This document shows, piece by piece, positions 15,685 to 22,894 of a stretch of 45,305 bases of DNA. The stretch is from Nitrospira sp. (GTDB taxonomy: Bacteria > Nitrospirota > Nitrospiria > Nitrospirales > Nitrospiraceae), in assembly GCA_022226935.1 (NCBI GenBank), contig CP092081.1:2104090-2149394 (forward strand). Direction: 5' to 3'. Positions within the stretch are counted from its first letter, which is position 1; the number at the start of each line of letters is the position of its first letter. A program made the position numbers and the translations under genes. A model generated the notes under the pieces. It was given only the letters and a program-made list of their open reading frames with translations. It had not been told where the DNA came from and did not search any database.

Positions 15685-17775
15685 TCAATACCGTAAGGTG
15701 AGCCAACCCATGACTCGGCTTCCCAACGTGTCTCCCAGCGGATGTTCCTTGTGTCGGTCATTCAGCGCGTTATAGACGGCCACGGCGACCTCGGCCTTGT
15801 CATGCCAGAATCGATAGCCGCCGCGCAGGTTCAACAAGGTGTAACTATCGATGCTCGAGCTCACCGGAGCGGGCAGGACCGGAGCGAGGGCGGTAAACAA
15901 TTCAATCAGGGGGTAAGTGGCGCCTGCGACGTAATGCACCGCAATTTCACCATTGAGCCCATTGTCCCAGTCGCCACGCAAGCCGACATTGGCTTTCCAG
16001 TCTGGTCCGCCTCGACGTGAGACGCCGGTAAAGGTCTGCCCGATCTTTTGGTAAGACACGTTGGCAAAGCCGCTCAACCATCTCGTCACCAGAAATTCAA
16101 ACCCTGCCTCGGTGCCATAGATGTCGGCCTCCCCGCCGTTGACCAACGTACGAGTGGTTCCGATGGTTTGAAAATTGATCAAGTCGGACAAATGATTAAA
16201 AAACAGATCCAGTCTGGTCCTGAGTCGATGCTTCAGCCACCAGCCCTGGTAGCCTGCTTCATAGGAAATGATCTGTTCCGGATTGAGCCTCTGTGAACCG
16301 AAGAGCGGAATCGGGGCGAACAGGGGAGGGATGGTCGGCAGGATTCGCAGGTCTAGATTGGACTCGAACAGCGTTGGAGGCCGATAAGCAACTGACCCAC
16401 TGACACGGAACGTATGCTCAGGAGTCAGATTGTAGATAAGGGCGACGCGCGGGCTCCAGGTGCCGTTGATCCGGGTATGCAGGTCGTATCGGATTCCCGC
16501 CACAAGAGTCAGCGATGACAGGATTTTCCACTCATCCTGCACATGGAATCCCAGTCGGTCTTCCCGGCCCAATTCTGAGACGGCTGCGCCGTCCACGGAA
16601 TTGTAGCGGTAGTTGACGCCGTAACTCAGCCGGTTGGACGGGCCGAAGTCGAGACTGTGTTGCCCCTCGATGTTATAGGTATTCGTGGTGAACGAGACAT
16701 TTGAGCCGCCAGTCGCATTGGTCTGCCGGACAAACTGGGCAAGAAGCGGATGTGTTGAAGATTCCACGGGGATGTCGTTGCCCTGCCACCAGCCGCGCAG
16801 AGAGAAGTTCCGATACTGGTATTGGACGTCCGAATACCCCTGATTGAACTGGGAGTGAGGGATTTGAACGTTGGAGACGGGACCGTCAAATCTGTTTGTA
16901 TCAATGAACCCACCGGCGACGCGTAAGATGGCGTCACCCGAGAAGTTGTATTGCGTTTGGGCGTTGAACTTGTTCGATCGAAACGCCAGCGCATCATTGT
17001 TTCGCCATTGCTGATTCTGGTCGTGCCCGATGGATAGTCGATAATCGAGTTTGCCTGCCGACCCGGCTTGCACCGCAGCGCTGGAAATGGTGCCGAGCTC
17101 CCCGCCGCCGAACTGCAGTGTCGTGCCCTTCATCTCCTGTGCGGACTTGGTAATGATGTTGATGACTCCGTCGAAGGCATTGAATCCGTAGACCACGGAT
17201 GCCGGCCCCTTGAGGACCTCAATGCGTTTGATCTCCGGCAGCGTCACCGGCAGTGCTTTCCAGAACACGAGCCCCTGGCCGTCGATGTAGATCGATCGAC
17301 CGTCCACCATGACGAGAATTTTATTCGCGAAGAGCTGGTTGTCGCCGCGGGCGCTCACATTAAAGTCGGCTCCTGTGACTTGCATGACGTCCAGTCCAGG
17401 CACGCGGCGAAGGACTGAAGGGAGGTCGGCGGCACCGGAGTGCCGAATGTCTTCGTCCGTGATGACGTACACGTTCGAAGGAGCTTGTGAGATCGGTTGT
17501 TCATGCCGGGTGGCGATGCTGACCGTTTCTTCTTCTTTGAGGAGTTCAAGCTCTTCGTTTGGCGGGGCGTCTCCTTGAGGAACAGCATGGGAAGGCACAG
17601 GCGAGCGAGCTCCGATGGCGACGGCCCAACACAAGCTCATGAGACTTCTACCCAGTAGGCGCGCATAGTGATGCCGGCGAGCGTTGGTAGGTTGTGCGAC
17701 CAATGGAGTCTCAGCTTGCGTGGTAACACATGGACAGTGAACGATGGTATCGGCTCGTGCGGTCCGAGTGCGCAT
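15685..17775 (-). CDS. TonB-dependent outer-membrane receptor (copy 1), first gene of sensory operon
   Basis: The protein (696 residues) is a second TonB-dependent receptor with the same layout: signal region (SLMSLCWAVAIGARSPVPSHA) after an unusually long basic N-terminus of about 45 residues, TonB-box-like EETVSIATR, a plug with DEDIRHSGAADLPSVLRRVPGLDV and IEVLKGPASVVYGFNAFDG, and a barrel ending in GWLTLRY. I chose the ATG with AAGG 6 nt upstream; the frame continues 30 nt further. It is the first of at least five genes on this strand with gaps of 57 nt or less (receptor, receptor, receiver-PAS7, binding protein, kinase). A weak sigma-54 type promoter and a tandem palindrome lie upstream. 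Confidence 0.9.
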   Translation of the reverse strand: MRTRTARADTIVHCPCVTTQAETPLVAQPTNARRHHYARLLGRSLMSLCWAVAIGARSPVPSHAVPQGDAPPNEELELLKEEETVSIATRHEQPISQAPSNVYVITDEDIRHSGAADLPSVLRRVPGLDVMQVTGADFNVSARGDNQLFANKILVMVDGRSIYIDGQGLVFWKALPVTLPEIKRIEVLKGPASVVYGFNAFDGVINIITKSAQEMKGTTLQFGGGELGTISSAAVQAGSAGKLDYRLSIGHDQNQQWRNNDALAFRSNKFNAQTQYNFSGDAILRVAGGFIDTNRFDGPVSNVQIPHSQFNQGYSDVQYQYRNFSLRGWWQGNDIPVESSTHPLLAQFVRQTNATGGSNVSFTTNTYNIEGQHSLDFGPSNRLSYGVNYRYNSVDGAAVSELGREDRLGFHVQDEWKILSSLTLVAGIRYDLHTRINGTWSPRVALIYNLTPEHTFRVSGSVAYRPPTLFESNLDLRILPTIPPLFAPIPLFGSQRLNPEQIISYEAGYQGWWLKHRLRTRLDLFFNHLSDLINFQTIGTTRTLVNGGEADIYGTEAGFEFLVTRWLSGFANVSYQKIGQTFTGVSRRGGPDWKANVGLRGDWDNGLNGEIAVHYVAGATYPLIELFTALAPVLPAPVSSSIDSYTLLNLRGGYRFWHDKAEVAVAVYNALNDRHKEHPLGDTLGSRVMGWLTLRY

Positions 17776-17861
17776 GGCATACCTTGAGCCCTCTCGCGAC
17801 GACATCGGACGTTATCTGACAGAGAAAGAGTGCGAGATCTGCTTTGCTCAAGAACTTTGAC

Positions 17862-17876
17862 GCAAAAGGCATGCTT
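17862..17876 (-). promoter_or_regulatory. Weak sigma-54 type promoter for the TonB receptor operon
   Basis: The minus strand reads AAGCATGCCTTTTGC. The -12 TTGC and 10-bp spacing fit sigma-54, but the -24 GG reads AG. Support comes mostly from position: it lies 124 bp from a tandem palindrome, as at the two stronger promoters (130 and 134 bp), and about 75 nt of leader would precede the start codon. Confidence 0.42.
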
Positions 17877-17985
17877 GTTCTACGCAGGGGGAGAGAGGGT
17901 AAGCTAGGATTCCGAAAGAATCTACGCGATTTGGAAGATCTTGGCACGAAGGCAGGCGGCGTCGGAAATCTCCGGGGCGCCGGGC

Positions 17986-18022
17986 GTATCTATCGGGATA
18001 CAGGCTGTATGTTTTCAGATAC
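17986..18022. promoter_or_regulatory. Tandem upstream activating sites before the TonB receptor operon
   Basis: Two 16-bp units, GTATC-TATCGG-GATAC (17986-18001) and GTATG-TTTTCA-GATAC (18007-18022), are separated by 5 bp, so centres are 21 bp apart, the same geometry as at 18.7 and 34.5 kb. The central GATC of the other sites is missing. The first unit overlaps the stop codon of the ribbon-helix-helix gene. Confidence 0.55.
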
Positions 18023-18271
18023 AGACGGCTGATTCAATTTAACGGATCGTGGCCGCCCCGGTTTCAGGTCTTGGAGCCGCGGAGAAAAGGGCCGGCCATT
18101 CTGAGACTCCAGATTCTGAAGGAGATCTTCAATGGCTGAAGAAATAAGGCCGGCCATGGTAGTCCCGGAGGTCCAGTACGCGGCATCGCGCATGCGTTCT
18201 AAAAGATCCGCCGGGAGGCTGACCGTCATGCGTTGCCGCTTTTGAGGTCTCAAATACATGAATCGGTTCAT
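17990..18271 (-). CDS. Small ribbon-helix-helix DNA-binding protein
   Basis: The 93-residue product has a ribbon-helix-helix (MetJ/Arc/CopG-like) core: beta-strand RQRMTVSLP (about 13-20), helix A (ADLLERMRDAAYW), a turn with SGTTM, and helix B (AGLISSAIEDLLQNLE). A Pro- and Arg-rich tail of about 35 residues follows, longer than in minimal family members. The ATG of MNRFMYLR is preceded by AAAGGAG; the frame extends 90 nt upstream without protein-like sequence. There is no toxin gene next to it, so an antitoxin role is not supported; a transcriptional regulator of the surrounding surface genes is more likely (inference). Its ribosome site lies in a hairpin loop. Confidence 0.78.
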   Translation of the reverse strand: MNRFMYLRPQKRQRMTVSLPADLLERMRDAAYWTSGTTMAGLISSAIEDLLQNLESQNGRPFSPRLQDLKPGRPRSVKLNQPSVSENIQPVSR

Positions 18272-18272
18272 G

Positions 18273-18289
18273 GTGCAACTCCTTTGCAC
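18273..18289 (-). promoter_or_regulatory. Hairpin enclosing the ribosome-binding site of the RHH gene
   Basis: On the minus strand GTGCAA-AGGAG-TTGCAC is a perfect 6-bp inverted repeat whose 5-nt loop is the Shine-Dalgarno sequence itself, 1 nt before the ATG. It may be an RNA hairpin that tunes translation, or a DNA palindrome bound by the regulator for self-control. Confidence 0.55.
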
Positions 18290-18376
18290 GAGAAACGTAT
18301 GGGACTGTACGCCTCCCGATCCGTTCTTGCGTCGTCTTGTACGAGGTGCCGCCTCCTCCAAAAGAAAAGCCGTCGG

Positions 18377-18502
18377 CTATATCCTCCGCTGCGACGGATG
18401 CGCTTCGGTACGATGAGAGGCGCTGTCCTTCCAGACCGCGACGATCAATACGGCTAACATGCCACTGACGCCGACCAGGAGACCGCCCATGATGAGTTCC
18501 AT
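18377..18502 (-). CDS. Small single-pass membrane protein (41 residues)
   Basis: The ATG has AAGGAG 7 nt upstream. The product has one hydrophobic helix (GGLLVGVSGMLAVLIVAVW, about residues 6-24) and a short charged tail with His and Arg. No family is recognised. It is the first gene behind a well-formed sigma-54 promoter with tandem upstream palindromes, and the RHH gene follows 105 nt downstream. The same promoter arrangement precedes the 54-residue membrane protein at 34.1 kb, so the two are probably made under the same condition. Reality is supported by the ribosome site and promoter rather than by homology. Confidence 0.6.
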   Translation of the reverse strand: MELIMGGLLVGVSGMLAVLIVAVWKDSASHRTEAHPSQRRI

Positions 18503-18528
18503 GTCAGGCTCCTTTCTATTTCGAAGGT

Positions 18529-18552
18529 GGCTGGCTATTTCTACAGCCAGCC
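18529..18552 (-). promoter_or_regulatory. Leader hairpin upstream of the 41-residue protein
   Basis: The transcript would contain GGCTGGCT, an 8-nt loop, then AGCCAGCC: a perfect 8-bp GC-rich stem between the predicted transcription start (about 18570) and the ribosome site. There is no U-tract, so it is not an intrinsic terminator; it may stabilise the mRNA or affect translation. Confidence 0.5.
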
Positions 18553-18580
18553 TCAGAATGGTCTCTGTCCCCACGGTACA

Positions 18581-18595
18581 GCAACAGCCGTGCCA
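18581..18595 (-). promoter_or_regulatory. Sigma-54 (-24/-12) promoter for the 41-residue protein
   Basis: The minus strand reads TGGCACGGCTGTTGC, a perfect match to the consensus TGGCACG-N4-TTGC, followed by T as usual. Start would be near 18570, giving a leader of about 68 nt. Tandem palindromes lie 130-166 bp upstream. Confidence 0.8.
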
Positions 18596-18710
18596 CTAGG
18601 ATTGTTACGCATGACCTCTGGTCGGTAGACAATATCTGTTTGAAAGTCAGTGTGAGAGCGGACTCCTTCGCGCGTGGAGATTGTGAAAGAAGGATCGGGT
18701 GGGTTTCACT

Positions 18711-18747
18711 GTATCGGATCAGATGCAAAGCGTATCCGATCCGATAC
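18711..18747. promoter_or_regulatory. Tandem upstream activating sites (16-5-16)
   Basis: Two units, GTATC-GGATCA-GATGC (18711-18726) and GTATC-CGATCC-GATAC (18732-18747), have centres 21 bp apart (two helical turns). The second is a complete GTATC-N-GATC-N-GATAC palindrome. The location upstream of a strong sigma-54 promoter fits binding of two dimers of an enhancer-binding protein. Confidence 0.72.
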
Positions 18748-18846
18748 CAGGGCAGACGGTGTTCGTGACGGACAGAATCGGCACGATGGATCAACACATG
18801 CACCACGAAGTCTGTGGGAGGTTGTGTGTGAAGCAGGATGTCGGGA

Positions 18847-19587
18847 TTACGGTGACGACTCTCCCGGCAAATGCACGCCCGATTGGTGCAACAAATGGTC
18901 GAGCATTTGCCGTAATCTCTCCTTGTCAGACTCCTGTTCGATCAGTTGCACCAGGCAGGCGATGGCGTCGTACCACAGACCAGAGTCGGCAGAGCGATAA
19001 ATTCCATCGGTATCACACGTGGACGAAGGGCAGGGCATGCCGAGGGCACAGGCCTCATCCAGAGAGATTCGTTCGATCATCCCACCAGCCACCACGTCGC
19101 GTGATGGCCTGTTGGGATCCATTACCACCGTCACATACCATCGATACGACTCTTCCACTCTGAATTCGACCCCATAGTCGCGTGGTCTCAAACAGTGAAT
19201 CCCGTGGCGAACAGGCGACGGAAGTGATTGTTCAAGGATGGGGCGGATACCGCGGGAATCGACCACTGTGAGGACCATCGGTCGAGACGTGTGCAAAGAC
19301 TGGTACCAACACAAGGTGGGATCATTTTTCACCGTGAAGGCAATGTGATCGGGCACCAGAGCAATGAGGACAGGAGCTCCGGCTTCCATTCCACGGCTTT
19401 GCCCGCCGAGGCGGGCCCGCGGAGCGTCTGCCTTTCTTGGTTTGTATTCAGGCAGCCGCCATTCAAGGATGGTGACAGGCTCGGCAGCCAAACTGCCGGG
19501 AGCGCTAAATGGGGATCGCGACGTGTGCCCCCCGGTCACCCACGTTATCGCCATGACCAGCAGGGAAAAAGCTCGCAAGTATGGCAT
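18847..19587 (-). CDS. Exported DUF928 family protein (copy a)
   Basis: This 246-residue protein starts with a signal-peptide-like hydrophobic stretch (AFSLLVMAITWVTGG) and shows the DUF928 pattern known mainly from cyanobacteria: RARLGGQSRG, LIALVPDHIAFTVKNDPTLCWYQS, PMVLTVVDSRG, GIHCLRPRDYGVEFRVEESYRWYVTVVMDPNRPSRDVVAGGMIERI, then a helical C-terminal part containing GLWYDAIACLVQLIEQ. The function of DUF928 is unknown. It starts 3 nt after the stop of its paralogue, so the two are translationally coupled, and they close the TPS-CHAT gene series. DUF928 genes are, to my knowledge, often found near CHAT and haemagglutinin-type TPS genes. Confidence 0.8.
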   Translation of the reverse strand: MPYLRAFSLLVMAITWVTGGHTSRSPFSAPGSLAAEPVTILEWRLPEYKPRKADAPRARLGGQSRGMEAGAPVLIALVPDHIAFTVKNDPTLCWYQSLHTSRPMVLTVVDSRGIRPILEQSLPSPVRHGIHCLRPRDYGVEFRVEESYRWYVTVVMDPNRPSRDVVAGGMIERISLDEACALGMPCPSSTCDTDGIYRSADSGLWYDAIACLVQLIEQESDKERLRQMLDHLLHQSGVHLPGESSP

Positions 19588-19590
19588 TTG

Positions 19591-20322
19591 TCACCGTTGC
19601 CGGGCATGGGACTGCGCGAGATCCCAGTCGGCCACATCGTGCAGGCCTACTTGCCTGAGCAAGCCGGCACGCTGTTTCCGGAGGCCGGTGTCTGCCGGAT
19701 TGGATTCAATGAGATCGCAGAGACAGGCCATGGCATCGTACCAAAATCCTTTGACAGCACTGGCCACGACCGCTTCTTGGTTGCAGGTGGTCGTGGCGCC
19801 GAGTATCGAGCATTCGCTGAACTCGCAGCGTTCGATCATACCGCCGGTCACAATATCCTGCGAAGGAGAGTCAGCGTCCTTGATGACAGAGATATACCAG
19901 CGGTATTGCACGTTCGCCTGAAGCGCAAAGCCGAAATCTTCGAGTTTGACGGCGTGTACACCGGCCTGGTTCGGAGGCGTGAGGGATTGTTCGACCAACG
20001 CCCGAATCGATCGCTCATCGATCAGGGTGAATTTAATCGGTAACGACGTGTGTTTGGAAAGAAACCAGTTTAGCGCCGGATGCTGTTTGGCGGTGATACC
20101 GACGTGGTCGGGAACAAGTGCGGCGACCGCGGGGTCTTCTCCCTCGCTGCCTCTCAAGGTTCCGCCGATGCGGGCTCGGGGGGTGACGTGCTGAGGCGCC
20201 ACGTACATCGGTATGTCCGGCGGTCCATCGGAGATTGCCTCGCTGGTGCTCACGAGCAGTCCTGTGAGGAACAGCGTAGTGCCAAGCGCAAGGGCCATGC
20301 CGCCATGTGTCCATGTCGCCAC
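19591..20322 (-). CDS. Exported DUF928 family protein (copy b)
   Basis: The 243-residue product is a paralogue of the next gene. It has a signal peptide (ALALGTTLFLTGLLVSTSEA), then RARIGGTLRG, VAALVPDHVGITAKQHPALNWFLS, IKFTLIDERSI, GVHAVKLEDFGFALQANVQYRWYISVIKD, SQDIVTGGMIERCEF, and a C-terminal GFWYDAMACLCDLIESN. It uses GTG as start, with AGAAGG 7 nt upstream. Two divergent copies side by side may mean a heterodimer or two substrates (inference). The gap to the CHAT gene upstream is only 24 nt, so all three are probably one transcript. Confidence 0.8.
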   Translation of the reverse strand: MATWTHGGMALALGTTLFLTGLLVSTSEAISDGPPDIPMYVAPQHVTPRARIGGTLRGSEGEDPAVAALVPDHVGITAKQHPALNWFLSKHTSLPIKFTLIDERSIRALVEQSLTPPNQAGVHAVKLEDFGFALQANVQYRWYISVIKDADSPSQDIVTGGMIERCEFSECSILGATTTCNQEAVVASAVKGFWYDAMACLCDLIESNPADTGLRKQRAGLLRQVGLHDVADWDLAQSHARQR

Positions 20323-20346
20323 AACGTGACCTTCTCTTCGCAGGCC

Positions 20347-22662
20347 TTACAGCCAATTGTTCAATAACAAGAACGCCGACCAATAAGCCGGATGTTCATA
20401 GAGCCGGTCAGACAGTAGTTTCAGCTGTGCAATTTGCAAAGCACGTGCCTTTGATACGGATGAGTCATGCAATTGACGATAAAATTCTGCTACCAATTCC
20501 GACGACGCTTCATCGTTTATGAACCAGAGGGTGGCAAGGGCACTTTTGGCTCCCGCCTTCACCGCAATGCCGGCCAGTCCAAGCGCGGCACGGTCGTCGC
20601 CGATCCCGGTTTGACAGGCGCTCAACGTGAGGAGCTCCAAAGGATCCTGGCGATAGCGGAACAGGCCGACTAACTGCTCCAGCTGTGTCATGGTCAGCCG
20701 AGCGTCGAACGTCAGGAGAAATGATTGATTCACGTCCGTGGCAAACTGGCCGTGTGTGGCAATGTGGAGGATGCTGTAGCGGCCATTCTTCAATTCTCCT
20801 TCCAGCCGCGGCATCAGAAAGTTGTGGTCGAGGAGCCGCTCTCCTTTGAACAGCGCGTGAATGGAATCGATCTCGTCGGCGACATGCGGCAGAGGTGGAA
20901 AGCCCTGCACCGCTTGTGTGAGCCCACTAGACAAGAGATGAACCTTGGCTCGATCAATGGGGTGCGGGTCCGTGAGAGCAAGGCCGGGCGTCATCGCTAC
21001 GGCGTATTGTGCGATGAGGAACCGGTCGCCGTCATGGAGCGCCGACATGGGGATGGTGCGAAGCGGCCCATCCGGGACAAAGACCAGCGTGTCGACCTTG
21101 AGTCTGCGAAGGTCATCTGCAAGCGGACGGAGTAACCAGTCATAGAGCTGCTGTGCGTGAGGTAGGTATTCACGGGTCGTCCGTTTTTCGAGCATGCGCC
21201 GGAAACGACGTATCTCGGCGGTCAACGCGGATGCTGTCACCGGAACGGCGCGCCGTTTGAGGCCATTCGGGAAGCTCACGAGCAGCTCGGTGCGATCGTT
21301 GAAGATGATCGGATAAATGACGGCGGTCGAAGAGGACACGGTATCCAATTTCGTCAGTCGGGCCTGCATCTGGTCGACGCAATCATCTCGGAAATAGTCC
21401 CGGAGCTCAGCAGCCTTAAAGGCTTCAATCGCATCGCGTGCGGCTTTCAAATACGGTTCCGCTTCTGAGTCATCTTCCATCAAGGCCGCCCGTTGCAGCA
21501 GCAGATCGGCCAATTCAAAATACAATGAGCGAATCGATCGCGCGCTTGACTCCAGAGAGGTTTGCGCGGCGAACGTGACTTCAGTCCGAATCGGTTGCAA
21601 GGTGGTGGCAGCTTCCTGATAGGCCGCCAACGCGTCATCGAGTTTCCCCAGGCTCGCGAGTAGACGACCGCTTTGCCATTGCCACCGGTAGAGAGATTCA
21701 GGTGCGCGGGCGGACTGCGCAGTAAAGACGGCTCTTCGGGTCAATTGAAGGGCTTCATCCAACCGCCGTTCCCCCTCGTAGAGGTGTCCCAGGTGTCCAT
21801 ACGCATAGGAGGCGAGGCGGGCGTGGCCGATCTCCATCGCCATCGTGGCCGCCTCTTGCAACAGAACTGCAGATTGAGTCAAAGAGCGTGCGTAAGAGTC
21901 CGGCTGAGCGGATGCAAGATCACGGTACCCTAAGGCCAGGTTGATGAGTCCATCAACCTTGTCGTGCGAGGCCGGAGCTGCGAAAAGAATCTTGCCGGCC
22001 TCAGTCAACGCGGTTGTCGTCGCGTCAAATTGTTCCAACTGAATGGACACCCGCGCAGCATTGACATGGGCGTGAATGGCAAGCACGTGCAGGTCTTCCG
22101 CCTGTGCTCCCGTTGTGCTGTGTTGAAATGCGGCCAGCGCTTCCGGAAGGAGGCCCTGCAATGCCCGGACAATCCCGAGATCATTCTGGAGTGCGGCCGA
22201 CAATGCAGGGAAATGCTCTGTCTGGGCGATGACGGCCGCCTGCGACAGATAGTCCGAGGCGGTGTCATATTGATGGCTGGTTACATAGGTTTTGCCCAAT
22301 TCGGCAAGGGTCAGTGCAAGCCATTTTGGATCGCCGAACTTGCGCGCGAGTTGCAGCGCGAGTTCCTGCTGCAGGAAGGCCTGGTTCAGATGCCCCAGTG
22401 TACGGGCGGCATGGGCGGCCTGTGAGAGTGCTTGAATGTGGCCTTTCGTCTGACCGGCTTGGTCGTAGAGGTGCGCGGCTTCTTTCCATGCCACAAGGGC
22501 TTCTTCCAGCGCTCCTTGTTGAGCAGCCGCCCGCCCGCGTTGCATGAGCTCATCGGCGGATGGGCCGGCTTCCGCAGCGAACAACACTGCGCGGGAGAGC
22601 AAGAGCATGATGCAAAGGCTGAACGCCGTCTGAACTGAAGTGCGAAGCCGTGATGCCATTAC
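20347..22662 (-). CDS. Exported TPR-CHAT protein (caspase-fold cysteine peptidase)
   Basis: This 771-residue protein has a signal peptide (MASRLRTSVQTAFSLCIMLLLSRAVLFAAEA), about ten TPR-like helical repeats (about 35-420), and a C-terminal CHAT domain. The CHAT catalytic dyad is visible: H637 in HIATHGQF and C683 in LSACQTGIGDD, followed by GLAGIAVKAGAKSALATLWFIND and the terminal AYWSAFLLLNNW. CHAT peptidases belong to the caspase/separase clan. The signal peptide suggests work in the periplasm or at the surface, unlike cytosolic TPR-CHAT defence proteins. The frame extends 180 nt upstream; I chose the ATG with AAAGGA because the signal peptide begins there. The neighbours (TpsB, two TpsA, two DUF928) suggest a role in exoprotein processing or quality control (inference). 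Confidence 0.88.
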   Translation of the reverse strand, partial: VMASRLRTSVQTAFSLCIMLLLSRAVLFAAEAGPSADELMQRGRAAAQQGALEEALVAWKEAAHLYDQAGQTKGHIQALSQAAHAARTLGHLNQAFLQQELALQLARKFGDPKWLALTLAELGKTYVTSHQYDTASDYLSQAAVIAQTEHFPALSAALQNDLGIVRALQGLLPEALAAFQHSTTGAQAEDLHVLAIHAHVNAARVSIQLEQFDATTTALTEAGKILFAAPASHDKVDGLINLALGYRDLASAQPDSYARSLTQSAVLLQEAATMAMEIGHARLASYAYGHLGHLYEGERRLDEALQLTRRAVFTAQSARAPESLYRWQWQSGRLLASLGKLDDALAAYQEAATTLQPIRTEVTFAAQTSLESSARSIRSLYFELADLLLQRAALMEDDSEAEPYLKAARDAIEAFKAAELRDYFRDDCVDQMQARLTKLDTVSSSTAVIYPIIFNDRTELLVSFPNGLKRRAVPVTASALTAEIRRFRRMLEKRTTREYLPHAQQLYDWLLRPLADDLRRLKVDTLVFVPDGPLRTIPMSALHDGDRFLIAQYAVAMTPGLALTDPHPIDRAKVHLLSSGLTQAVQGFPPLPHVADEIDSIHALFKGERLLDHNFLMPRLEGELKNGRYSILHIATHGQFATDVNQSFLLTFDARLTMTQLEQLVGLFRYRQDPLELLTLSACQTGIGDDRAALGLAGIAVKAGAKSALATLWFINDEASSELVAEFYRQLHDSSVSKARALQIAQLKLLSDRLYEHPAYWSAFLLLNNWL

Positions 22663-22894
22663 ACATCCTTTCTGCCGAAGAGTCTCATCGAACAGATTGC
22701 GGAAAACTATTCGCCGCCCACGAAAACACCGTGCCAAGTCGAAGACCACATCGAGAAAACTTGTGGATGGTCGAAAATCCCGTCCACTTCGTTCGTCTTT
22801 CTGTGTCATGCCACTGCGCTCTCCCGGCGAGATACCCTTCACGATTCACGGCTCTTCAGCGAGAAGCCGGCGGATATGGTTCAGCATCCTCTTA

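Noticed and set aside
17941..17956. Plus-strand TTGGCACG resembling a sigma-54 -24 element
   Set aside because: The -12 TTGC is missing and nothing on the + strand lies downstream except antisense of the RHH gene.
17990..18271. RHH protein as antitoxin of a toxin-antitoxin pair
   Set aside because: No toxin-like gene on either side; the neighbours are a 41-residue membrane protein and a TonB receptor.
22722..22737. Sigma-54-like element on the minus strand 60 nt before the CHAT gene (TTGGCACGGTGTTTTC)
   Set aside because: The -24 half is perfect but the -12 GC reads TC, and there is no palindrome in the expected place 120-155 bp upstream.
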